Positions 8,240 through 13,776 of a stretch of 17,257 nt of DNA are shown piece after piece (the first letter of the stretch is position 1; the number at the start of each line of letters is the position of its first letter). A model generated the notes under the pieces. It did no database searches. It worked only from the letters and a program-made list of their open reading frames with translations, and was not told the DNA's origin. A program made the position numbers and the translations under genes. This stretch comes from Fusobacterium sp. Its GTDB lineage: Bacteria; Fusobacteriota; Fusobacteriia; Fusobacteriales; Fusobacteriaceae. The DNA is taken from positions 1 to 17,257 of the forward strand of contig DXSD01000041.1 in assembly GCA_019410665.1 (NCBI GenBank), given 5' to 3'.

Positions 8240-9090
8240 TACTCTTCCTCCTCATCATTAAATATCTCAGATTTTACAGAAGCAATCTCTTTATTTTTAG
8301 CTTCCTCTTCATCAATTTCATCATCATCTTTTCCTAAATAAGCAGTAACAACAGCAGGGTCATTTACAACTTTTTGTGGATCTCCACTAGCAATGATTGT
8401 TCCATGATCTAATACTATAAGTCTTTCACAGATACCTAAAACTAGTTTCATGTCATGTTCAATCAATAGTATAGCAATTCCAAATTTATCTCTTATTAAT
8501 TTAATAGTTTTCATAAGCTCTTCTGTTTCTGTAGGGTTCATTCCAGCTGCTGGCTCATCTAATAATAAAACTTTAGGATTTGTTGCCATAGCTCTAGCTA
8601 TCTCTAGTTTTCTTTGTTGTCCATATGGTAAACTTCCTGCAGGAGCATCTGCATATTTATCTAAGTCAAAAATTCTTAAAAGCTTCATAGCTTTTTTCTT
8701 AGCTTTTCTCTCCTCTAGCCAGAATTTTGGTAAACGGAAAGTTCCTGTTAAAACTCCATACTTCATATTAAAGTTATTAGCAACTAGAACATTATCTAAA
8801 ACACTCATATATTTAAACAATCTTATATTTTGGAAAGTTCTTGCAAGTCCCTTTCTTACAAGCTTATGTGTAGGAGTTTTCTTAACTACCTCTCCATTAA
8901 ATGTATAAGTTCCAGAAGTAGCAGAGTAAACTCCAGTTAATATATTGAAAACAGTTGTCTTTCCAGCTCCATTTGGACCTATAAGTCCAACCAATTCTTT
9001 TTCTCTTAACTCTAAATTAAAATCACTTACAGCTCTAAGAGCACCAAAAGTAATATTTATATCTTTAGCATGTAAAATTCTATTTGCCAT
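8239..9090 (-). CDS. livG: Branched-chain amino acid ABC transporter ATP-binding protein LivG, with acidic tail
   Basis: Second ATPase of the Liv importer. Walker A is GPNGAGKT (38-45), the signature is PYGQQRKLEIARA, Walker B is VLLLDEP, and the H-loop His is kept in LLIEHD. I start it at the ATG at 9090 (MANRILHAKD), preceded by AGGGGG about 10 nt upstream, because an upstream in-frame ATG at 9129 lies inside livM without a ribosome site. This gives 283 residues and an 11-bp overlap with livM. It is longer than the E. coli protein (255): after the usual end at VVTAYLG there is a strongly acidic tail of about 30 residues beginning KDDDEIDEEE and ending DEEEE. The function of this tail is unknown. 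Confidence 0.94.
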   Translation of the reverse strand: MANRILHAKDINITFGALRAVSDFNLELREKELVGLIGPNGAGKTTVFNILTGVYSATSGTYTFNGEVVKKTPTHKLVRKGLARTFQNIRLFKYMSVLDNVLVANNFNMKYGVLTGTFRLPKFWLEERKAKKKAMKLLRIFDLDKYADAPAGSLPYGQQRKLEIARAMATNPKVLLLDEPAAGMNPTETEELMKTIKLIRDKFGIAILLIEHDMKLVLGICERLIVLDHGTIIASGDPQKVVNDPAVVTAYLGKDDDEIDEEEAKNKEIASVKSEIFNDEEEE

Positions 9091-10057
9091 TTTTTGCTGC
9101 CCCCTTCTTAGTAATGTATTTTTCAACAAATTTAGAGATTTGGAACTCTTTACGTCCTAATAATCCACTTGGACGGAATATCATAGTTAATATTAGTAAT
9201 AAAGAGTAAACAATCATACGATAATCTGAAAATTCTCTAAGAACTTCAGGTAATACAGTTAAAGCAATAGCTGAAAGTATTGATCCTGTAAAACTTCCCA
9301 TTCCTCCTAAAACAACCATAACTAAAATATTGATAGAATAGTTAAAATCAAACTGTCTAGCTCCTAAAATTCCTAAGTTGTGAGCATATATTCCTCCAGC
9401 CACTCCAGCAAATATAGCTGAAACTGTAAAGGCGAAAGTTTTATAGTAAGTAGTATTAATTCCTGAAGCTCCACTTGCTATTTCATCATCTCTTATAGCT
9501 AATATAGCTCTTCCATGACGGCTAGTCATCAATGAATACATCATCATAACACAAGCTACCATTATGATATAGATGATTCCAAATTTATTAAAACGTGGGA
9601 TTCCTCTTAAACCTTGAGCTCCTCCAGTGAAATCAAAATACTCAACTAAAACTCTAATAATCTCTCCAAAGGCAAGAGTTATTATTGCAAGATAATCTCC
9701 ATTTAATCTTAGTGCTGGTATTCCAATTATTATTCCAACAATTCCCGCTATAATTCCTCCTACAACCAAAGCTATAAGATATCCAGGTAATCCCTCTACT
9801 ATTCCTGTTTTAGCAAAAAGAGCAGCGGCATAAGCTCCTACTGACATAAATCCAGCATGACCAATTGTTATCTGTCCAAGACAACCAACAGTTATATTTA
9901 AACTTACAGCTAAGATAATATTTATACATATAAAAATCATTACAGTAGTCTGATATCTAGAGATCATTCCAGATGAAATAAGACCAGTTAATAAAAAGTA
10001 TCCAATTACTACTAAAATTAGAGTCAAAGCATAACTCCATCTCTTTGTATGATTCAT
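9080..10057 (-). CDS. livM: Branched-chain amino acid ABC transporter permease LivM
   Basis: Integral membrane permease forming a heterodimer with LivH. The 325-residue protein has eight to nine hydrophobic segments, the family element GHAGFMSVGAYAAAL at 66-80, and the ATPase-contacting cytoplasmic loop RAILAIRDDEIASGASGIN. AGGAGG lies 8 nt before the ATG. It starts 11 bp after the livH stop and overlaps livG at its 3' end. The C-terminus, after IFRPSGLLG, carries a short basic tail. Confidence 0.94.
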   Translation of the reverse strand: MNHTKRWSYALTLILVVIGYFLLTGLISSGMISRYQTTVMIFICINIILAVSLNITVGCLGQITIGHAGFMSVGAYAAALFAKTGIVEGLPGYLIALVVGGIIAGIVGIIIGIPALRLNGDYLAIITLAFGEIIRVLVEYFDFTGGAQGLRGIPRFNKFGIIYIIMVACVMMMYSLMTSRHGRAILAIRDDEIASGASGINTTYYKTFAFTVSAIFAGVAGGIYAHNLGILGARQFDFNYSINILVMVVLGGMGSFTGSILSAIALTVLPEVLREFSDYRMIVYSLLLILTMIFRPSGLLGRKEFQISKFVEKYITKKGAAKNGK

Positions 10058-10068
10058 CTTCTTTCCTC

Positions 10069-10953
10069 CTATACTTTTTCTCTTATATTTTTACCTAATA
10101 AACCTGTCGGCTTAACAAGAAGTACTATTATTAAAATTGCAAATACAAAGGCATCTGCTAATTGTGATGATAAGTAAGCTCTTGTTAAACTTTCAACTAT
10201 TCCAAGAATAAATCCTCCTATTACAGCTCCTGGAAGTATTCCAATCCCTCCAAGTACAGCAGCAATAAAAGCTTTTATTCCAAGCATAGATCCCATAAGT
10301 GGTTGCACTTGTGGATAAGCAGATACATAAAGTACAGAGGCAATAGCAGCTAGTCCGCTTCCTATTGCAAAAGTAAGTTGAATCGTACTATTGACATTGA
10401 TTCCTACAAGTTTAGCTGCACCATAATCTTCACTTGTAGCTAACATAGCTTTTCCATATTTTGTTTTCTTCATAAAATATTGTAATCCTACTGATAGAGC
10501 AAGAGTTAACACTATAGTAACTACTGTTCCATAGTTAAGATAGATATCTCCAAATCTAAGAGGCTCCTGTGTAAAAACTTTAGGAAAGGCTCTCGTATTA
10601 GGAGTAAACAGTTTCATAAAAAGATTTTCTAGGAATAAGCTTACTCCTATGGCTGTGATTAAGTTAGATATTCTAGGTGAATTTCTAAGAGGTCTATAAG
10701 CTACTCTTTCAGTTAACATTCCTAAGACCACACATAAAACAATAGCTGGTACTACTGTAAGCCACACGGGTAATCCCATTCTTGTAAAAACAGGAATACT
10801 GAATAGTGAAACATAAGCCCCTACCATAATAATATCTCCATGGGCAAAGTTAATAAGTTGTGCTATTCCATAAACCATCGTATACCCAAGTGATACTAAG
10901 GCATAGATACTACCAATTTGTAATCCATTGATAATCTGCATAATAAATTCCAT
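10069..10953 (-). CDS. livH: Branched-chain amino acid ABC transporter permease LivH
   Basis: Inner-membrane permease partner of LivM. It has the LivH hallmark QLINFAHGDIIMVGAY at 32-47 and the ATPase-contact loop KAMLATSEDYGAAKLVGIN. I use the ATG at 10953 (294 residues): an in-frame TTG at 10974 would add seven residues, but it sits immediately upstream of the GAGAGGAGAG ribosome site and reads through it. It follows livK after 144 bp that contain a strong hairpin, and precedes livM by 11 bp. Confidence 0.94.
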   Translation of the reverse strand: MEFIMQIINGLQIGSIYALVSLGYTMVYGIAQLINFAHGDIIMVGAYVSLFSIPVFTRMGLPVWLTVVPAIVLCVVLGMLTERVAYRPLRNSPRISNLITAIGVSLFLENLFMKLFTPNTRAFPKVFTQEPLRFGDIYLNYGTVVTIVLTLALSVGLQYFMKKTKYGKAMLATSEDYGAAKLVGINVNSTIQLTFAIGSGLAAIASVLYVSAYPQVQPLMGSMLGIKAFIAAVLGGIGILPGAVIGGFILGIVESLTRAYLSSQLADAFVFAILIIVLLVKPTGLLGKNIREKV

Positions 10954-11026
10954 TTTCTTTCTCTCTCCTCTCAATGCTTTACCTTTGATCTCTCTAACAA
11001 ATTATTAAGGACAACCAAAGTTTAAA

Positions 11027-11073
11027 AGATTTTTTGGAGTAGCTCCTCGAAGTATAAAGCTACTCCAAAATCT
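11027..11073 (-). terminator. Strong intra-operon hairpin between livK and livH
   Basis: A perfect 13-bp stem, TTTTGGAGTAGCT (11032-11044) with AGCTACTCCAAAA (11058-11070), has a 13-nt loop and extends past a 2-nt bulge by AGAT/ATCT. On the minus strand it lies 25 bp after the livK stop and is followed by only a broken T-run (CTTTTAAACTTT). It is probably a partial terminator or a 3'-end stabiliser that keeps the binding protein in excess over the permease. Confidence 0.7.
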
Positions 11074-11097
11074 CTAAATTAAAATTATTATTAAATT

Positions 11098-12246
11098 TTA
11101 TTCTGGTTGAATTACAGAATCAAAAGTATAGTTTCCATTTACAACTTTTAATACAGTTACAGCTTTAACTGGGTTATTTTTCTCATCAAATCTTAAGTGC
11201 CCAGTTACTCCAGCAAAATCACTCTCTTTCATTGCTTTAACTACAGCATCTTTATCTGTTGATCCTGCTTTTTCAATAGCTTCTTTTACTAAGTAAGCAG
11301 CATCATATGAAAGTGCTGAGAAAGCTGAAGGTTCGTCGTTATATTTCTCTCTATATGCTTTTAAGAAGTTTTGAACTTTTTCATTTTGATCCTCTACTGA
11401 GTAGTGGTTAGTAAAGTAACTATTTTCTACTGCCCCATAAGCAGAAGCATCAAGAGCTTTAGCTACTCCATCCCAACCATCTGGACCAACAAATGTAGAA
11501 TTTACTCCAACTTCTCTAGCTTGTGTAGTGATTAGAGCAACTTGCTCATAATAATCTGGAACAAGTAATACATCTGGGTTAGTTGAAGCGATTTTAGTAA
11601 GTTGAGCTCTAAAATCTTTATCTCCTTCAGCATATCCCTCTTTAGCTACAATTTGTAGTCCTAATCTCTCAGCCTCTTTAATAAAAGCTTCAGCAACTCC
11701 ATCTGAATAGTCACTTGAGTTATTTACCATAATAGCAACTGTTTTAGCATTTAAATTATTTTTAGCTAGACTTGCTAAGATAACCCCTTGATATGGGTCA
11801 GTAAAACATACACGGAACACATTTGGTCCTGCTTCTGTAATATTAAATTGAGTTCCTGTAGGAGTAATCATTGGCATATTATCTTGAGCAGCAATTTCAG
11901 CTACAGCTAGTGATGGTTTTGAAGTAATATCTCCTACTAGTGCTACAATTCCTTCATCTACTAATCTGTTATAAGCTGTAACTGCTTCTGTAGAGTCTCC
12001 TTTTTCATCAAATAGAACAAACTCAACTTGTTTTCCTAAGATTCCACCATTTTTATTAATTTCTTCAAAAGCAAGTTTTGAACCATTAGTAGCAGTAACT
12101 CCATAGATAGCTAGAGGTCCTGTTAAAGGTCCTAGTCCCCCAATTTTAATTGTTTCTTCAGCTTTAGCTGTTTTAGCTTCTTCACTTCCTCCACATGCTG
12201 TGATTAAGAAAGATAGTCCTAAAAGCATAAGTGTAATTTTTTTCAT
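11098..12246 (-). CDS. livK: Branched-chain amino acid ABC transporter substrate-binding lipoprotein
   Basis: Extracytoplasmic binding protein that captures Leu/Ile/Val and delivers them to LivHM. The 382-residue protein has a lipoprotein signal (MKKITLMLLGLSFLITAC, lipid-anchored Cys18), a Gly/Ser/Glu linker, then a Peripla_BP_6-type fold starting IKIGGLGPLTGPLAIYG and containing AFEEINKNGGILGKQV. AGGGGG at 12254-12259 precedes the ATG by 7 nt. Its placement first in the operon is usual. Related HAAT-family binding proteins can bind amides, urea or aromatic acids, so ligand identity rests on operon context and on the Ile/Leu-rich leader frame upstream. In the 97 bp between the upstream terminator and this ATG I see only a weak promoter match (TTGGTA, 16 bp, TAAATT). 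Confidence 0.93.
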   Translation of the reverse strand: MKKITLMLLGLSFLITACGGSEEAKTAKAEETIKIGGLGPLTGPLAIYGVTATNGSKLAFEEINKNGGILGKQVEFVLFDEKGDSTEAVTAYNRLVDEGIVALVGDITSKPSLAVAEIAAQDNMPMITPTGTQFNITEAGPNVFRVCFTDPYQGVILASLAKNNLNAKTVAIMVNNSSDYSDGVAEAFIKEAERLGLQIVAKEGYAEGDKDFRAQLTKIASTNPDVLLVPDYYEQVALITTQAREVGVNSTFVGPDGWDGVAKALDASAYGAVENSYFTNHYSVEDQNEKVQNFLKAYREKYNDEPSAFSALSYDAAYLVKEAIEKAGSTDKDAVVKAMKESDFAGVTGHLRFDEKNNPVKAVTVLKVVNGNYTFDSVIQPE

Positions 12247-12346
12247 TATAATTCCCCCTTTAAATGTATATAAAATTTATTTCAGCCTATTTAAATACCA
12301 ATAAAAAAATATTTAAGTCTTCTTATGACGGACAAAATTTTGACTA

Positions 12347-12373
12347 TAAAAAAAACAGCCACTGTTAGGCTGT
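12347..12373 (-). terminator. Intrinsic terminator upstream of livK (candidate attenuator)
   Basis: Read on the minus strand, ACAGCC (12373-12368), loop TAACAGT, GGCTGT (12360-12355), then an uninterrupted run of T to 12348. It is a textbook terminator placed 101 bp before the livK start codon and after the small Ile-rich frame, not after a long gene. Confidence 0.88.
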
Positions 12374-12451
12374 CTATTATTTATAAAATATGAGCTAATA
12401 TATTTTATAAAAATATATAATAGTGGATTCAACTATCCTATCTGCCTAACA
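12363..12451 (-). promoter_or_regulatory. Candidate antiterminator pairing upstream of livK
   Basis: On the minus strand TGTTAGGC (12451-12444), inside codons 30-32 of the small frame, is perfectly complementary to GCCTAACA (12370-12363), which is the inner half of the terminator's 5' arm plus its loop. The two pairings are mutually exclusive: the 8-bp long-range helix (four G-C pairs) would block the 6-bp terminator stem. The complementarity is seen directly; the regulatory role is inferred. Confidence 0.5.
12380..12411. repeat. AT-only 12-bp inverted repeat in the livK leader
   Basis: TTTATAAAATAT (12380-12391) and ATATTTTATAAA (12400-12411) form a perfect 12-bp stem with an 8-nt loop. It lies between the small-frame stop and the terminator. 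In the attenuator model it would be looped out and bring the two antiterminator strands close together. Confidence 0.6.
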
Positions 12452-12539
12452 TAATTTTTTGTATATGAAAATGACTCATAATTATGTGTATGAGTGATAT
12501 TATGCATATGACAAATATTATTATGCTAAGTAATAACAT
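12438..12539 (-). CDS. 33-codon Ile/Leu-rich small frame: candidate leader peptide of the liv operon
   Basis: A small frame starting ATG at 12539 and ending TAG at 12438, with AGGAGG at 12552-12547 exactly 7 nt upstream. Residues 2-20 read LLLSIIIFVICIISLIHII. In all 33 residues there are 11 Ile, 5 Leu and 1 Val, and 9 of the 11 Ile codons are ATA. It has its own promoter about 50 bp upstream and an intrinsic terminator about 65 bp downstream, immediately before the branched-chain amino acid transporter operon. This is the composition and layout of a leader peptide whose translation would sense charged tRNA-Ile/Leu. The other reading is a free-standing one-helix membrane peptide (or type I toxin-like peptide), since residues 2-21 would span a membrane. 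Translation is well supported by the ribosome site; the role is inferred. Confidence 0.65.
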   Translation of the reverse strand: MLLLSIIIFVICIISLIHIIMSHFHIQKIMLGR

Positions 12540-12582
12540 AGTTCTTCCTCCTTCTCCAAATTTTTTAAAGCTTCTTAAGCTG

Positions 12583-12603
12583 TTAGGAGAAGTATACTCC
12601 TAA
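12583..12603. repeat. 21-bp palindrome over the -10 region of the liv leader promoter
   Basis: TTAGGAG (12583-12589) and CTCCTAA (12597-12603) are perfect 7-bp arms around a 7-bp centre that contains the -10 hexamer. The position between the spacer and the predicted start is typical of a repressor operator. Almost none of it would be in the transcript, so it is more likely a DNA site than an RNA hairpin. Confidence 0.5.
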
Positions 12604-12619
12604 ATTAAAAAAAAATCAA
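12591..12619 (-). promoter_or_regulatory. Sigma-70-type promoter of the small frame / liv leader
   Basis: On the minus strand TTGATT (12619-12614), a 17-bp spacer, and TATACT (12596-12591). This predicts a start at the A at 12584 or 12583 and a 5' leader of about 45 nt before the small frame. It is among the best promoter matches in the window. Confidence 0.7.
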
Positions 12620-12677
12620 GTGTAATTTAAAAAAAATTTTTATTATTTGAAAATTACTTTTTATTTTCTAAAAATAG

Positions 12678-12701
12678 AAAAAAAGTACTAATTTATTAGT
12701 A
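12678..12701 (-). terminator. Weak hairpin and T-run after the YwqK-type lipoprotein gene
   Basis: On the minus strand TACTAA, loop TAAA, TTAGTA (12701-12686), then CTTTTTT. The stem has a single G-C pair at most per side, so it is weak. A second AT hairpin (TTTTCTA/TAGAAAA, 12664-12681) follows. Together they probably end the lipoprotein transcript 49 bp after its stop codon. The remainder of 12620-12749 shows nothing else. Confidence 0.4.
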
Positions 12702-12749
12702 TTGCAATTTCTATTGTTGAACAGTGTTTGAAAATTTGATACTTAATTT

Positions 12750-13232
12750 CTAATTAAATAAACTATTAATCTTCCCTTTTATTTTATCTGTATCTATTAA
12801 AAATTGTTTTACATTTTTTAATTCCCCATCTTCATATACTTCAGTTAATATTAATTTCTTATCTTCTGTATATCTATTCCATTCTCCATCTTTTTTTCCA
12901 TTTTTAAAATTTCCAGTATAAGCTATCTCACCATTTTTGTGATAACTATTGTATACTCCAACAGCTTCTCCCAATTTATAATTAATTTTTTCCTTTATCT
13001 GCCCATTATCATAATAATAAACTTGCTCTCCATCAAACTTTCCATCTCTAAAATTTTCCATAATTTTCTCTTTACCATTACTATATTTTCCAATAACCTT
13101 TCCTGTAAAAGGCCTATCTTCATTTACAGTATAAACTATTCCATTTCTCACTTGTTTTTGTGAAATATCTATCTCTTTTCCACATCCAGCTAAAGTTAAT
13201 AGAACAAATACTGTAATTGCTAATTTTTTCAT
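12750..13232 (-). CDS. YwqK-type (MORN-like repeat) lipoprotein
   Basis: A surface or periplasm-facing lipoprotein of unknown function. It has 160 residues from the ATG at 13232 (a TTG one codon earlier is also in frame), with GGGAGG upstream. The signal peptide ends LTLAGC, with Cys17 as the lipidation site. A conserved entry module follows (NGIVYTVNEDRPFTG), then four 24-residue repeats of the form Y-x-N-G-(5-8 residues)-F/Y-x-x-G-x-x-x-G, the last one degenerate. Such repeats resemble MORN motifs, and databases often label them YwqK-family antitoxins, but no toxin gene is adjacent. The protein is paralogous to the gene at 16368-17102, sharing the entry module and repeat spacing. Confidence 0.85.
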   Translation of the reverse strand: MKKLAITVFVLLTLAGCGKEIDISQKQVRNGIVYTVNEDRPFTGKVIGKYSNGKEKIMENFRDGKFDGEQVYYYDNGQIKEKINYKLGEAVGVYNSYHKNGEIAYTGNFKNGKKDGEWNRYTEDKKLILTEVYEDGELKNVKQFLIDTDKIKGKINSLFN

Positions 13233-13311
13233 CAAATTTTACCTCCCTAGTTAATTACTTTCTCTATACATTTTATCTTTTTTTTTTTAATAACTATATA
13301 ATTTTATGCCC

Positions 13312-13340
13312 TTGTAATTTTTATTTTTTTTTAGTATAAT
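13312..13340 (+). promoter_or_regulatory. Promoter of the TSCPD gene
   Basis: TTGTAA (13312-13317), 17-bp spacer, perfect TATAAT (13335-13340). The predicted start is near 13347, leaving a leader of about 25 nt before the ATG at 13372. The divergent lipoprotein gene has no equally clear promoter in the same gap. Confidence 0.8.
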
Positions 13341-13371
13341 ATTTTGGAACAATACTTTAAGGAGGAGAAAG

Positions 13372-13611
13372 ATGAAGCATTATAAAACTCAAAGAATATG
13401 TGCTAGAGAGATAGGGGTAGAACTTGATTCTAATGGAATCATAAAAGAGGTTGAGTTCTGTGGTGGATGTGACGGAAATACTCAAGGACTTCAAAATCTA
13501 CTTGTTGGAATGGATAAAGAAAGTGTTATAAAAAAATTAGAGGGAATCTCTTGTGGAAACAAAGGTACTTCTTGCCCAGATCAACTTGCTCAAATTTTAA
13601 AAACTCTATAG
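13372..13611 (+). CDS. Stand-alone TSCPD-domain protein (TIGR03905-type)
   Basis: A 79-residue protein built of a single TSCPD domain, the module otherwise found at the C-terminus of B12-dependent ribonucleotide reductases. The signature TSCPDQL is at 66-72. Five cysteines (10, 30, 33, 61, 68), including C30-G-G-C33, could bind a metal or act in thiol chemistry. The free-standing form is a conserved family of unknown function. AAGGAGGAG precedes the ATG. It has its own promoter and terminator, so it is a monocistronic unit. Confidence 0.88.
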   Translation: MKHYKTQRICAREIGVELDSNGIIKEVEFCGGCDGNTQGLQNLLVGMDKESVIKKLEGISCGNKGTSCPDQLAQILKTL

Positions 13612-13621
13612 GTTTATATAA

Positions 13622-13670
13622 GTGTGGAATTCATAAAAGTTCTCTTTTAATGAGCCACATTTTTTATTTT
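13622..13670 (+). terminator. Terminator after the TSCPD gene
   Basis: TGTGG (13623-13627) pairs with CCACA (13655-13659). The inner segments TCAT/ATGA and AAAAG/CTTTT continue the stem past small bulges to a 4-nt loop, and TTTTTTATTTT follows. Confidence 0.85.
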
Positions 13671-13700
13671 CATAAAGATATATTAAAATTACTTTAACTA

Positions 13701-13706
13701 TATAAT
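13701..13706 (+). promoter_or_regulatory. Possible -10 element of the peptide-utilisation operon
   Basis: A perfect TATAAT lies 71 bp upstream of the ATG at 13777, but no recognisable -35 occurs at the expected distance in this all-AT stretch. A strong AGGAGGGG at 13763-13770 serves the gene. Confidence 0.3.
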
Positions 13707-13776
13707 ATATATATTTTTAAAAAATATTTTTCAATAGTATTATATTTAAATAAAGATTTTTTAGGAGGGGTGTTTT

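Noticed and set aside
8450..9160. Two open frames on the + strand
   Set aside because: They lie antisense to livG and livM and show no ribosome site or family resemblance; they are shadows of the real genes.
12416..12421. Perfect TATAAT on the + strand inside the liv leader, as a promoter for an antisense RNA (type I toxin-antitoxin idea)
   Set aside because: No -35 at 16-18 bp and no + strand terminator downstream, so an antisense RNA is not supported.
12577..12588. CCTAACAG near the leader promoter is identical to part of the terminator arm and could pair with TGTTAGG in codons 30-32 (a classical 1:2 pairing)
   Set aside because: The predicted transcription start falls inside this stretch, so only AACAG would be in the RNA. 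It is worth revisiting if the mapped start is further upstream.
12939..13163. Open frame antisense to the YwqK-type lipoprotein gene; a similar one at 16662-16871
   Set aside because: Both arise from the repeat codons read on the opposite strand and have no ribosome site.
12750..13232. Calling the YwqK-type proteins antitoxins
   Set aside because: That label comes from the Bacillus YwqJ-YwqK pair. No toxin-like gene adjoins either copy here, and one is a lipoprotein.
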